Origin: Terasakiella halodenitrificans
Lineage (GTDB): Bacteria; Pseudomonadota; Alphaproteobacteria; Rhodospirillales; Terasakiellaceae
Reading direction: 5' to 3'
DNA: 64,000 nt
Assembly (NCBI RefSeq): GCF_048571175.1
Contig: NZ_CP182348.1
Span: forward strand, 248,001-312,000
Shown here: piece by piece, positions 1 to 8,443 of the stretch
How the letters are laid out: each line of letters opens with the position of its first letter
Numbering within the stretch: position 1 is the first letter of the stretch
Position numbers and translations under genes: made by a program
Notes under the pieces: generated by a model
Told to the model about the DNA's origin: nothing
The model's database searches: none
The model's input: the letters and a program-made list of their open reading frames with translations, nothing else

Positions 1-288
1 TGTATCGCCTGTGCGCAACGAAAATTTACGAACCTGATTAGGGCTCACATAAATATCGTCCGGTCCCGGCAGATAATTGGCTTCTGGTGAACGCAAAAAG
101 CCGAAACCATCTTGCAACACTTCCAAAACGCCACCACCATAAATCGTGATGTCATTTTCAGCCAAGGTCTTCAAAATGGCAAACATCAATTCTTGTTTGC
201 GCATATTGCCGGCATTTTCAATTTCCAACTCTTCAGCATAAGCTAAAAGGTCAGCAGGGGATTTTTCTTTAAGTTCCTGAAGATTCAT
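1..288 (-). CDS. rho: Transcription termination factor Rho, N-terminal part (runs off the window)
   Basis: The complement of 286-288 is an ATG and the frame stays open to base 1, giving 96 residues that begin MNLQELKEKSPADLLAYAEE. This matches the Rho N-terminal helical domain (Rho_N), followed by the start of the RNA-binding OB fold, with the typical GVLEVLQDGFGFLRSP and NYLPGPDDIYVSP segments. Rho is the hexameric RNA helicase that ends transcription at factor-dependent sites. The ATPase domain lies outside the window. In alphaproteobacteria rho is commonly found next to hemJ-hemH-hemE near the origin, as here. The ribosome-binding site is weak. Identification is firm; only the truncation by the window edge limits it. 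Confidence 0.95.
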   Translation of the reverse strand, partial: MNLQELKEKSPADLLAYAEELEIENAGNMRKQELMFAILKTLAENDITIYGGGVLEVLQDGFGFLRSPEANYLPGPDDIYVSPNQVRKFSLRTGDT

Positions 289-631
289 AAGTAATCTACA
301 TCAATAGTGAAATGGGAAAAGGGGAAAATGATAAGTCTTTTGTATGTCGTCGTTTAGGGTTACGCGATCACTAACTTATTAAAATATAATAATTTTCTAT
401 TTTCTGAAGATTAAATCGAAAAAAAGGAATACTTTCGAAAACAGAAAATTCAAAGGAAGGAAAGGCAACCAAAAGAAGATCCAGTTGCTTTTATTGCTCT
501 ACCTCAAAAACAACATAAAAGTCAAGTCATCAAAATTTCTTTCATATCTGCTGTTGCCTTTGGAGCTGACATTCAGTTTACTGGAAAGAGAATAGTATGA
601 AACAGTTAGTAAATATAAAGAGCGTGGAATT
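289..631. other. AT-rich intergenic region between rho and a divergent secreted-protein gene
   Basis: About 340 bases with no convincing gene. It must hold the rho promoter and leader (leftward) and the promoter of the gene at 632 (rightward). It contains A/T-rich runs (about 375-430) and a purine-rich stretch (about 420-480). No clear terminator, riboswitch or tRNA was found. A short open frame starting at 597 has no coding support. Confidence 0.5.
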
Positions 632-1255
632 ATGGTCAAAAAAATCTGTCTGATCACTGGATTATTTTTCATATTTTCTCTTTTCCTTTCTCAAAATGTT
701 GAAGCCGATGCCGGATTCAACCGCCTTAAGGCAGCAGGTCAAGGTGTGAAATCAGGAGATAAAGGTGGGGAAAGCAGCTCTGGCGATAAAAATGATAAAG
801 ATTCAAAAGGTGGCTCTGGAAATAGTAGCGGTTCTATGAATAGCGACCCGGCCAGCCATGGCGATATTGTATTTCTTGGTGTTTTTGAAACCTATATCCC
901 CTCAAAACGTTTAAATGCCCGTATGACGGTTTATGCAGAACCACGCAAATTTCTTCTCGGACATCGTGCTTGTTTAAAAACCAGTCGAATTCGTGATCAA
1001 ATCAATCATTATTTATTTGAAAACCCACCAAAAATTGATCGACGCGGTAATGCAGAGACTGAAGGAATGGACACGGGCGTGCGCGAAGCCATTAAAAAAG
1101 CCCTGAAGACAAAACTGGAATATTTCACCAGCATTTATGTCTTTTCCGGACGCTATAGCGCAATTTCACTGCCAAAAGATTTAAAAGAAATGCAGGTAAC
1201 CGATTGTGCGGGGATAATTGCTGCGAAAAAGGAAATGGACAAGGCTGATAAATAA
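632..1255 (+). CDS. Secreted protein of unknown function with a Gly/Ser/Lys/Asp-rich linker
   Basis: A 207-residue protein that I do not recognise. Residues 1-25 form a clear signal peptide (MVKKI, a hydrophobic core, then QNVEADA), so it is probably periplasmic or exported. Residues about 38-75 are a low-complexity hydrophilic linker of Gly, Ser, Lys and Asp. The C-terminal 130 residues look folded and contain two cysteines (in RACLKTSR and VTDCAG) that could form a disulfide. It sits alone on the plus strand between minus-strand rho and hemJ, which are often adjacent in related genomes, so it looks like a lineage-specific insertion. It ends four bases before the convergent end of hemJ. The start has only a modest purine-rich ribosome site. 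Confidence 0.7.
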   Translation: MVKKICLITGLFFIFSLFLSQNVEADAGFNRLKAAGQGVKSGDKGGESSSGDKNDKDSKGGSGNSSGSMNSDPASHGDIVFLGVFETYIPSKRLNARMTVYAEPRKFLLGHRACLKTSRIRDQINHYLFENPPKIDRRGNAETEGMDTGVREAIKKALKTKLEYFTSIYVFSGRYSAISLPKDLKEMQVTDCAGIIAAKKEMDKADK

Positions 1256-1259
1256 AACC

Positions 1260-1694
1260 TTAAAACGGTTTTACAATCACCATGATGACCAGAACAATCA
1301 TCAGGACTGTCGGTACTTCGTTGATCATACGGTAAAATTTTTCACTCTTCTGGTTCTTATCGGCGAGAAAATCCAACCTATATTTTGCCAGCATAAAATG
1401 AAAAATAATCATAAGCACGACACATAAGAGTTTAACGTGGAGCCACCCCTGCGACCATGCCTGAATTTCAAACAGCAGTAATGTTCCAAAAATGGTTGAA
1501 GACACCATCGCCGGATACATAATGGCGCGCAAAAGGCGGCGTTCCATTATTTTTAATGTTTCCGACAGTTCAGAACCTGTTTCTGCATTTGTGTGATAGA
1601 CATAAAGACGCGGCAGATAAAATAATCCGGCTATCCAAGCCATCACAGAAATCACATGAAGCGCCTTGAACCACAAATAACTGTCTTCAAACAT
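1260..1694 (-). CDS. hemJ: Protoporphyrinogen IX oxidase HemJ
   Basis: A 144-residue membrane protein of the HemJ family (UPF0093, CopD-like). It carries the family N-terminus KALHVISVMAWIAGLFYLPR with the conserved heme-ligand-type His, then about four membrane helices and a Lys-rich loop (LADKNQKSEKFYRMINEVPT). HemJ converts protoporphyrinogen IX to protoporphyrin IX in many alphaproteobacteria that lack HemG and HemY. It is immediately downstream of hemH (5-base gap) and hemE, so the three form an operon for the last steps of heme synthesis. Length is normal for the family. Confidence 0.93.
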   Translation of the reverse strand: MFEDSYLWFKALHVISVMAWIAGLFYLPRLYVYHTNAETGSELSETLKIMERRLLRAIMYPAMVSSTIFGTLLLFEIQAWSQGWLHVKLLCVVLMIIFHFMLAKYRLDFLADKNQKSEKFYRMINEVPTVLMIVLVIMVIVKPF

Positions 1695-1699
1695 TTTCT

Positions 1700-2740
1700 T
1701 TATCCTTTACAGATACAACGACTATGTTTTTGTGGACAAAGACGCACGCCACCTTCAGGTTTTATATCGTCTTTATTTGAAATATGGGAAATGACCAAAT
1801 CCCGCAATCCATCAATAAAAAACGGGTGCGTTCCCACAGCAGGTGTTCGAAAATAAGCAGGCACCCCTTGTTTTTGAGCCAGTTCCTTATATTCGATATC
1901 CAATTCAACCAATGTTTCGGAATGTTCGGAAACAAACGCGATGGGAACCACAATCAACGGCACTTTTTCGCGCCCAGCACGACTGATTTCATCTTCCGTA
2001 TCTGGTCCGATCCATTCCAATGGACCAACACGGCTTTGATAACTCACCCACCAGTCCAAATCAGGCATATTCAGCTTTTCAACCACTGCTAAAGCGCTTT
2101 GTTCAACTTGCCACTGATAGGGATCTCCACGTTCAACAATTTTTTTCGGCAAGCCATGAGCAGAAAAAAGAACACGTGGTTTTCCAATATGGGAAGCTTC
2201 TTCAATTTGTTGAAGTAAAAGATCAGTTATGGCGCTTGCAAACCCATTATTGGTTGGATAACAACAAATTGAAGTTGTTCTGGCCTTAATTTTTGCTTTT
2301 TTAGCCGCCTGTGCCCAATCTTTTAGCGAAGATTCAGACGTTGTTGTTGAAAATTGCGGATAAAGTGGCAGTAAAACAATATGGTCTGGATTAAATTCTT
2401 TTACTTTCTTCGCACAATCATCACTCATGGGATGCCAATAGCGCATGGAAATAAAAGATTGAACCTCGACACTTTCGCCCATTTCTTTTGAAATTGAAGC
2501 TGTCAAGGCATCAGCCTGATTTTGTGTCAGTTTCAAAAGCGGGGATTTTCCCCCAAGATGAGAATAAATCTCTTCGGCAATCGGGGCGCGTTTTGATGAA
2601 ATATAGCGCGCTAACATCCATCGGATTGGCTGAGGTGCCCCGATAATCGCTTTATCGTTAAATAAATTAAAAAGAAAAGGTTCAATCGCTTCCGGACAGT
2701 CAGGACCACCCAGATTGAATAAAACAATAGCAAGCTTCAT
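1700..2740 (-). CDS. hemH: Ferrochelatase
   Basis: A 346-residue ferrochelatase that inserts Fe2+ into protoporphyrin IX. The start MKLAIVLFNLGGPD, the catalytic-histidine segment LFSAHGLPKKIVERGDPYQ, and the acidic metal-handling segment VSEHSETLVELDIEY are all present. The C-terminus carries a cysteine cluster (RLCPQKHSRCICKG), and there is a CC pair mid-protein. Some alphaproteobacterial ferrochelatases hold a [2Fe-2S] cluster, and these cysteines would fit, but that is an inference. It lies between hemE and hemJ in a minus-strand heme operon that runs away from the putative origin. Confidence 0.95.
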   Translation of the reverse strand: MKLAIVLFNLGGPDCPEAIEPFLFNLFNDKAIIGAPQPIRWMLARYISSKRAPIAEEIYSHLGGKSPLLKLTQNQADALTASISKEMGESVEVQSFISMRYWHPMSDDCAKKVKEFNPDHIVLLPLYPQFSTTTSESSLKDWAQAAKKAKIKARTTSICCYPTNNGFASAITDLLLQQIEEASHIGKPRVLFSAHGLPKKIVERGDPYQWQVEQSALAVVEKLNMPDLDWWVSYQSRVGPLEWIGPDTEDEISRAGREKVPLIVVPIAFVSEHSETLVELDIEYKELAQKQGVPAYFRTPAVGTHPFFIDGLRDLVISHISNKDDIKPEGGVRLCPQKHSRCICKG

Positions 2741-2773
2741 GCTTTCCCCTCTTCTTTTCTTTTTATCTGTTAA

Positions 2774-3817
2774 TTACGATTTTTTATAATTTTGAACCAT
2801 CTCAACCACACGTCCGACATGTTCCGGCGGTGTTTGCGGTACAATGCCATGACCAAGATTGAAGATAAAGGGACCATCACTTAGGGTATCAAGGATTTTT
2901 TGAACCTGAACTTCCATTTGTTCACCCCCGGCAACCACACAAAGATTGTCTAGATTACCCTGAACACAGCATAACGGTTGCAGTTCTTTAGCTGCCCAAT
3001 CCAATGGAACAGTTTGATCGATGCTCACACCATCTACACCTGTTTCCAGAACAAACTTTTTGTAAAGCGGTCCGGCCCCACGTGGGAACCCAAGAACCGG
3101 AATATCCGGGTAGGCTTCTTTGATGCGACGGGTAATTTCTTTGTTCGGGGCAATGACCCAACGATCGAACTGATCTTCGGGCAGAACACCAGCCCAGCTA
3201 TCAAAAATCTGGACAGCTTCTGCACCAGCTTCAATTTGTTTAATCAAATATCCAGAAGTGGCTTCAATTAACATATCAATTAAAGATTGGAAAAAATCAG
3301 GATCTTGATAAGCAATTAAACGAATTGTTTCATAATTCTTTGATCCTTCGCCTTCGACCATATAGGTCGCATTTGTCCAAGGCGCACCGGCAAAACCAAT
3401 AAGCGCGGTACTGGAAGGAATGCTCTTACTTAATCTGGAGACAGTTTCATAGACGGGGGCGAGATGATCATGGATCCCATTGAGGCTCAATTTTGAAAGC
3501 CCGTCCATATCGCGAATAGCTTCCAGTTTTGGGCCTTCGCCTTTTACAAATTCAACCTTCTGTCCTAAAGCATCGGGAATAGTTAAGATATCTGCAAACA
3601 GAATGGCAGCATCAAATCCGTAACGGCGTAAGGGTTGTAAGGTGACTTCTTCGGCTAAATCTGGGGAATAGCAAAAATGCAGGAAGTTTTTGGATTTGGC
3701 ACGGGTTTCCAGATATTCGGGAAGATAGCGTCCAGCTTGACGCATTAACCAAATCGGCGGACGTTCTGTTTTTTCGCCTTTGAGTGCGCGTAAGAATAAT
3801 TTGTCTGTCGATGCCAT
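2774..3817 (-). CDS. hemE: Uroporphyrinogen III decarboxylase
   Basis: Decarboxylates uroporphyrinogen III to coproporphyrinogen III in the cytosol. The protein (347 residues from the chosen start) has the signature RPPIWLMRQAGRYLPEY near the N-terminus, the catalytic-Asp segment FADILTIPDALG, and the C-terminal NLGHGIVPQTPPEHV. The frame stays open 45 bases further upstream. The ATG at 3817 is preferred because it is preceded by GGGAAG and gives the family N-terminus MASTDKLFLRAL. It heads the hemE-hemH-hemJ operon and borders the candidate replication origin, as hemE does in Caulobacter and relatives. Confidence 0.95.
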   Translation of the reverse strand: MASTDKLFLRALKGEKTERPPIWLMRQAGRYLPEYLETRAKSKNFLHFCYSPDLAEEVTLQPLRRYGFDAAILFADILTIPDALGQKVEFVKGEGPKLEAIRDMDGLSKLSLNGIHDHLAPVYETVSRLSKSIPSSTALIGFAGAPWTNATYMVEGEGSKNYETIRLIAYQDPDFFQSLIDMLIEATSGYLIKQIEAGAEAVQIFDSWAGVLPEDQFDRWVIAPNKEITRRIKEAYPDIPVLGFPRGAGPLYKKFVLETGVDGVSIDQTVPLDWAAKELQPLCCVQGNLDNLCVVAGGEQMEVQVQKILDTLSDGPFIFNLGHGIVPQTPPEHVGRVVEMVQNYKKS

Positions 3818-4248
3818 AATACGGTCTTCCCTTCGATCCCTAAAGTTTGATGAGTTATTCACAGTTCAATAACAATAGTAAAGGTTATTTTCTTTAGTTT
3901 GTTGTTGATGTTGGTCCTGTGGATAACGGGGATCAAATTTAATCCACAAGCTGTCCCCATATGAAGGACGTTTCTGGCTAAAATATGGCTGGATTGGAGT
4001 CGGGCCTGTGGATTTTAGAATTTTAGCTTTGGAGTCGCCCTAAAATCTTGGCGGAGTCGCCCGATCTGTGTTTAATTCTGTGGATAACGGGGATAATTTT
4101 TCAAAAAAAGACCTTTGTCCACACAAGGTGGCAGAGTACAAAAGAATTATGCATAGCCTGATAAGCGGGTAGAGAATTTTTGCAAATATCGGGATGAAAT
4201 TGGCCCTTGTGATCAACTTGGCCAGTTATCCCCAGGTTTGGCGGACTT
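3818..4248. other. Candidate chromosomal replication origin (oriC)
   Basis: A 431-base non-coding region between divergent hemE and the RP001/PPDK-regulator gene, the position of oriC in Caulobacter and other alphaproteobacteria. DnaA-box-like 9-mers are visible: TTATTCACA at 3855-3863; TGTGGATAA (reverse of TTATCCACA) at 3918-3926 and 4079-4087; TAATCCACA at 3940-3948; TTGTCCACA at 4115-4123; TTATCCCCA at 4226-4234. Three GAGTC sites (3997-4001, 4032-4036, 4054-4058), each in a GGAGTCG context, match the CcrM methylation site GANTC. An A/T-rich stretch at about 3868-3908 could be the unwinding element. Both neighbouring operons are transcribed away from it. Confidence 0.88.
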
Positions 4249-5094
4249 ATGAACAACTATCACATCCACCTTATCTCCGACTCCACCGGGGAAACAATCG
4301 AAACGCTGGCTCGCGCCTGTATTGCCCAGTTTGAAGGCATTACCGTCTGTGAAAACGTCTGGACCTTGGTGCGTACAAGCGGTCAGGTTTCAAAAATTTT
4401 AAACGGTGTTAAAAATCATCCGGGCGTTGTTATCTTTACAATGGTGGATCGAAACTTACGAACCCAACTGGAAAAAGGTTGTGAGAGTTTAGGCGTTCCC
4501 TGTATTGCCGTTCTTGATCCGATTATGGAAGCCTTGAAAGATACTTTTAGTGCTGAAGCCAGCTTTAAACCCGGTCTTCAACATGAAATGGATCAAAATT
4601 ACTTTAAACGGATTGAGGCCATGCATTTTGCCTTGGCCCATGATGATGGGCAATCCAGCCATGAAATCCACAATGCTGATATTATTTTATTGGGTGTGTC
4701 ACGGACATCAAAAACACCGACCTGTGTTTATTTAGCCAATAAAGGCCTAAAGACAGCAAATATTCCAATCGTTCCACAATGTCCGTTACCAACTGATCTC
4801 AGTGATCCAAAATTTGCCGGATGTTTAATTGTGGGGCTAACAAAAGATCCGCGCCGTCTTATTCAGGTTCGCAAAAACCGTTTAAATTTGCTCAATGAAA
4901 CCTCCCATACTGATTATGTTGATCTGGAAACAGTTGTGGATGAAGTCCAGTTTGCCCGTAAGTTATGTAATAAACACAGCTGGCCGATGATTGATGTGAC
5001 CCGCAAATCCATTGAAGAAACGGCAACCGCTATTTTAAACCTGAAAATGAAACGTGATCAGGCTTACGAGGATAGCAATTGGGATGGTGAATAA
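4249..5094 (+). CDS. Pyruvate phosphate dikinase / PEP synthase regulatory protein (kinase-phosphorylase, DUF299)
   Basis: A 281-residue member of the PPSR/PDRP family (the Rickettsia RP001 family). It catalyses ADP-dependent phosphorylation and Pi-dependent dephosphorylation of a Thr on PEP synthase or pyruvate phosphate dikinase. The start HIHLISDSTGETIETLARA, the P-loop-like GVSRTSKTPTCVYLANKG at about residues 150-167, and the C-terminal WPMIDVTRKSIEETA are family hallmarks. It is the first gene right of the putative origin and overlaps maf by 11 bases. The target enzyme is not in this window. Confidence 0.92.
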   Translation: MNNYHIHLISDSTGETIETLARACIAQFEGITVCENVWTLVRTSGQVSKILNGVKNHPGVVIFTMVDRNLRTQLEKGCESLGVPCIAVLDPIMEALKDTFSAEASFKPGLQHEMDQNYFKRIEAMHFALAHDDGQSSHEIHNADIILLGVSRTSKTPTCVYLANKGLKTANIPIVPQCPLPTDLSDPKFAGCLIVGLTKDPRRLIQVRKNRLNLLNETSHTDYVDLETVVDEVQFARKLCNKHSWPMIDVTRKSIEETATAILNLKMKRDQAYEDSNWDGE

Positions 5095-5671
5095 AATTAT
5101 TTTGGCCTCTGCCTCCAAATCCCGGGCTGATTTATTAAAAGGTGCGGGTCTGGATATAGAATGTTGTCCCGCTGATTTGGATGAAAGTCTTATTAAAAGT
5201 GAAGGATTAAGTGTTCGCGAAACTGCATTAAAATTGTCGTTTGCCAAGGCAGTAGCTGTCTCTGAAAAATATCCCGGATCTTATATTATCGGGGCCGACC
5301 AAATGATGGAATGTGAAGGCTTAAGATATGACAAACCGGTTGATCAAGAAGAAGCAAAAAAACAATTGATGGAATTACGTGGAAAAATTCATCATTTGAT
5401 TAGTGCGGTGTCAATCGTCAAAAACGGGGAACTTATTTGGTTTTATGCGCAGAATGCAGAATTGGAAATGCGCGATTTTAGCGATATTTTTTTGGATCGT
5501 TATCTAGAAAATATTGGCGAAGATGTTTTAACAACGGTTGGCGGTTATCGTTTGGAAAGCTTAGGTGTTCAGCTTTTTAATCGCATTGAAGGGGATTATT
5601 TTACAATTTTGGGATTGCCGATTTTGGCAGTTCTGGAATTTTTACGATCCCGTGATATTTTAGCGTGTTAA
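5084..5671 (+). CDS. maf: Maf-family nucleotide pyrophosphatase
   Basis: A 195-residue Maf protein, which hydrolyses non-canonical or modified nucleoside triphosphates and thereby limits their incorporation into nucleic acids. The start IILASASKSRADLLKGAGLD and the segment YIIGADQMMECEG are characteristic, although family members more often have GADTVV there. The ATG at 5084 lies inside the end of the upstream gene and directly precedes the conserved IILASAS motif. An in-frame ATG 30 bases earlier would add residues not typical of the family. The neighbours (PPSR, aroE, coaE, dnaQ) form one plus-strand run. Confidence 0.9.
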   Translation: MVNKIILASASKSRADLLKGAGLDIECCPADLDESLIKSEGLSVRETALKLSFAKAVAVSEKYPGSYIIGADQMMECEGLRYDKPVDQEEAKKQLMELRGKIHHLISAVSIVKNGELIWFYAQNAELEMRDFSDIFLDRYLENIGEDVLTTVGGYRLESLGVQLFNRIEGDYFTILGLPILAVLEFLRSRDILAC

Positions 5672-5695
5672 TGAATATAAGGGGAGATGGATCAA

Positions 5696-6535
5696 ATGGT
5701 TTTATCAGGTAAAGCAAAAATTGCCGGTGTGATTGGCTGGCCTGTCGGACATTCTAAATCTCCGCGACTGCATGGGTTTTGGTTAGAAAAATATAAGATT
5801 GATGGAACCTATATCCCCTTGCCTATAGAACCGGACCATTTTGCCAAGGCAATACATGGCATGCAGGTAATGGGGTTTAAAGGGGCAAATGTAACGGTCC
5901 CTCATAAAGAAAGCGCCCTTAAAATTGCCGATGAGGTCAGTGCACGCGCCAAAAAAATTGGGGCGGCCAATACATTGATTTTTAAAGAAGATGGAACAAT
6001 TTTTGCAGATAACACAGATGGTTATGGGTTTTATCAAAACTTAATTTGTGGGGCACCTGATTGGCAAGCCGATACTGGCCCGGCTGTTGTTTTAGGTGCT
6101 GGTGGGGCCGCGCGCGCCGTTTTAATTGCCTTGGCAGAAGCGGGTGTTCCTGAAATCCGCTTGACCAACCGCACGAAAGAACGTGCGGATAATCTGGCTG
6201 ATGAACTGGATGCCCCGATCACGGTAGTTGATTGGAATGAACGCGAACAAACCTTATGTGGGGCCAATCTTTTAACCAACACAACAACCTTGGGGATGAG
6301 TGGGCAAGCGTTGTTGGAAATTGATTTGTTTGATTTACCAAAAACAGCCTTGGTCAACGATATTGTATACGCCCCTTTAATAACCAACTTGCTGGAAAAA
6401 GCCCATGTACATGGGTGTCAGACTGTCGATGGTTTAGGTATGTTGCTTCATCAGGCCCGCCCCGGTTTTGAAGCCTGGTTTGGTGTCGATCCGGTTGTGG
6501 ATGAAGATTTACGCCAATTTGTTCTGGAAAATTAA
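5696..6535 (+). CDS. aroE: Shikimate dehydrogenase (NADP+)
   Basis: Reduces 3-dehydroshikimate to shikimate in aromatic amino acid synthesis. It shows AGVIGWPVGHSKSPRLHGFW (substrate-binding Ser residues), GANVTVPHKESAL with the catalytic Lys, the NTDGYGF segment, and the nucleotide-binding loop VLGAGGAARAVL. It ends with DGLGMLLHQARPGFEAWFG. The ATG at 5696 is chosen over that at 5687 because AAGGGGAG sits at the right distance from 5696 and directly abuts 5687. The protein has 279 residues, normal for AroE. Part of the maf-aroE-coaE-dnaQ run, with a 2-base gap to coaE. Confidence 0.94.
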   Translation: MVLSGKAKIAGVIGWPVGHSKSPRLHGFWLEKYKIDGTYIPLPIEPDHFAKAIHGMQVMGFKGANVTVPHKESALKIADEVSARAKKIGAANTLIFKEDGTIFADNTDGYGFYQNLICGAPDWQADTGPAVVLGAGGAARAVLIALAEAGVPEIRLTNRTKERADNLADELDAPITVVDWNEREQTLCGANLLTNTTTLGMSGQALLEIDLFDLPKTALVNDIVYAPLITNLLEKAHVHGCQTVDGLGMLLHQARPGFEAWFGVDPVVDEDLRQFVLEN

Positions 6536-6537
6536 AG

Positions 6538-7128
6538 ATGCTGGTTCTCGGCCTGACCGGTTCAATCGGAATGGGAAAATCCGCAACTGCGTCGATATTT
6601 CGCCAATATGGCGTCCCTGTCCATGATGCCGATGCAACGGTTCACAAGTTAATGGGTGCAAATGGACGGGCAACGCCTTTGATTGAACGGGTTTTTGGGG
6701 ATTGTCTGGAGGCAAGTGGTGCGGTGGATCGTCAAAAACTGGGGGCGCAGGTTTTCGGCAATGACCCAGCCTTAAAAAAGTTGGAAGCCATTTTACATCC
6801 GATGGTTCGTGAAGAAGAAAGAAAATTTTTAAGATTGGCTCGATTGCAACGACGCAAGCTTGTCGTACTGGATATTCCCTTGTTATTTGAAGCGGGCGGA
6901 GGCCGTCGTTGTGATGCGATTGCAGTGGTTTCAGCTTCAAAAACGCTACAAAAAAAACGGGTCATGGCGCGCACTGGGATGACCTATGAAAAATATAGGG
7001 CCATTTTAAAAAAACAGATGCCCGATGCCTTAAAACGGCGCAAGGCGGATTATATTATTTTTACCGGATCGGGCTTTCGTGTTGCCCGTAATCAGGTTAA
7101 AAAGATAATCCACGAACTTCAGGATTGA
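6538..7128 (+). CDS. coaE: Dephospho-CoA kinase
   Basis: Phosphorylates dephospho-CoA at the 3'-hydroxyl, the last step of CoA synthesis. The 196-residue protein starts with the P-loop LTGSIGMGKSATASIFRQYG, followed by VPVHDADATVH. It retains LDIPLLFEAGGGRRCDAIAVV and the lid-like KRVMARTGMTYEKY. It starts two bases after the aroE stop, and dnaQ starts two bases after its stop, consistent with tight translational linkage. Length and motifs are normal. Confidence 0.94.
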   Translation: MLVLGLTGSIGMGKSATASIFRQYGVPVHDADATVHKLMGANGRATPLIERVFGDCLEASGAVDRQKLGAQVFGNDPALKKLEAILHPMVREEERKFLRLARLQRRKLVVLDIPLLFEAGGGRRCDAIAVVSASKTLQKKRVMARTGMTYEKYRAILKKQMPDALKRRKADYIIFTGSGFRVARNQVKKIIHELQD

Positions 7129-7130
7129 TC

Positions 7131-7811
7131 ATGCGCGAAATCGTTCTCGATACCGAAACCACAGGCTTTGAATATAAACAAGGACATCGACTTGTTGAAA
7201 TCGGTTGTGTGGAATTGATCAACCATATGCCGACCGGGCGAACCTATCATCAATATATCAACCCGGAACGCGATATGCCGGAAGGTGCTTTTCGGGTTCA
7301 TGGCCTGTCTGAAGAATTTTTGCGCGACTTTCCATTATTTAAAGAAGTTGCACAGGAGTTTCTGGATTTTATCGAAGATGCAACCCTTATTATCCATAAT
7401 GCAGGGTTCGACGTGCCTTTTTTGAATTGGGAATTAAAAGGTCACCAATTTCCCGAAATGGCAAATAATGTCGTTGATACCCTGATCATTGCCCGCAAAA
7501 AATTCCCAGGATCCCCGGCCAATTTGGATGCATTGTGTCGCAGGTTTAATGTTGATAACTCCAACCGGGAAAAACACGGCGCTTTGCTGGATAGTGAGCT
7601 GCTGGCAGAAGTTTATCTGGAACTTATCGGCGGTCGCCAGCCCGGTTTGGAATTGGCAAAAGAGGCGGGTTATGATGATGATACGATTAAAAAAGAACGA
7701 TTATTTAGAGAGCCACGCGACCATCAAGCAAGTGAAGAAGAACTTGCGGCCCATACGGCTTTTTTGGAAAAAATAAAAAATCCCATCTGGTTGGCGGGAG
7801 AGGAAAAATAA
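7131..7811 (+). CDS. dnaQ: DNA polymerase III epsilon subunit (3'-5' proofreading exonuclease)
   Basis: A 226-residue DEDDh exonuclease that proofreads for the replicative polymerase. ExoI is IVLDTETTGF, ExoII is LIIHNAGFDVPFLN, and ExoIII is REKHGALLDSELLAEVYLEL with the catalytic His and Asp. The C-terminal 50 residues, which in DnaQ bind the alpha subunit, are charged. The ATG at 7131 gives the family start MREIVLDTETTG; upstream TTG-ATC codons are in frame but less likely. dnaQ follows coaE in many alphaproteobacteria, which supports the assignment over other DEDD exonucleases. Confidence 0.92.
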   Translation: MREIVLDTETTGFEYKQGHRLVEIGCVELINHMPTGRTYHQYINPERDMPEGAFRVHGLSEEFLRDFPLFKEVAQEFLDFIEDATLIIHNAGFDVPFLNWELKGHQFPEMANNVVDTLIIARKKFPGSPANLDALCRRFNVDNSNREKHGALLDSELLAEVYLELIGGRQPGLELAKEAGYDDDTIKKERLFREPRDHQASEEELAAHTAFLEKIKNPIWLAGEEK

Positions 7812-8432
7812 ATGAAACGTTTTATCCCTTTGTTCTTTTTAGCACTGGTTTTTGCCACTTTTGCTGCACAGGCAGATTTTGAAAAAGGCGTTGCTGGAAA
7901 AGTTCACCTTATAAATGGTTCGGCCTTGGCAGTTCAAAATGCACAGGTTCGTGTTTTAAAAGCAGGCGATCAGGTGATGATTGGCGATATTTTATCAACC
8001 GGACCAGACTCACGTCTGGAAATTGCAATGGTTGATGAGGGTCATTTTAAATTGGGTGCCCAAACGTCTTTTGTTGTGAATGATTACACATTCGGGACAG
8101 GCAATGACAATGTGGTTGTGGAATTGCTGAAAGGCGCAATGGATGGTGTTTCCGGTTCCATTGCCAAGGCTAACCCCGATGGTATGAAAGTTCTAACCCA
8201 GCATGCGACCATCGGTATTCGCGGGACCAAATTCTTTGTTGGTGAAATGGACGGTAAATTACATGTGGCCCATTGGTTCGGCGGCGGTGTTCATGTGAAA
8301 AACCATGGTGGCGAAGTTTTCTTAAAAGGTGAAAATACCGGGACAATTTTGCATCACGATCATAAAACACCGACCCCTCCAGAAGATTGGGGTAATGAAA
8401 AACGTGAAAAAGCGAAAAGTTTGGTTCATTAA
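7812..8432 (+). CDS. Periplasmic FecR-domain protein
   Basis: A 206-residue protein with a clear signal peptide (MKRFIPLFFLALVFATFAAQA) followed by a FecR-type beta-helical domain. The pattern includes VLKAGDQVMIGDILSTGPDS, LEIAMVDEGHFKLGAQTSF, and VLTQHATIGIRGTKFFV. Stand-alone periplasmic FecR proteins without a transmembrane sigma-regulator helix are common, and their role is generally unknown. The C-terminus is His- and charge-rich (GTILHHDHKTPTPPEDWG). It starts directly after the dnaQ stop codon and ends just before a bidirectional terminator. No TonB receptor or ECF sigma gene is nearby, so iron-citrate signalling is unlikely. Confidence 0.82.
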   Translation: MKRFIPLFFLALVFATFAAQADFEKGVAGKVHLINGSALAVQNAQVRVLKAGDQVMIGDILSTGPDSRLEIAMVDEGHFKLGAQTSFVVNDYTFGTGNDNVVVELLKGAMDGVSGSIAKANPDGMKVLTQHATIGIRGTKFFVGEMDGKLHVAHWFGGGVHVKNHGGEVFLKGENTGTILHHDHKTPTPPEDWGNEKREKAKSLVH

Positions 8433-8443
8433 ACAATAAAAAA

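Noticed and set aside
1218..1427. Plus-strand open frame overlapping hemJ
   Set aside because: It is His- and Asn-rich in a way typical of antisense translation of a membrane protein, and hemJ on the other strand is certain.
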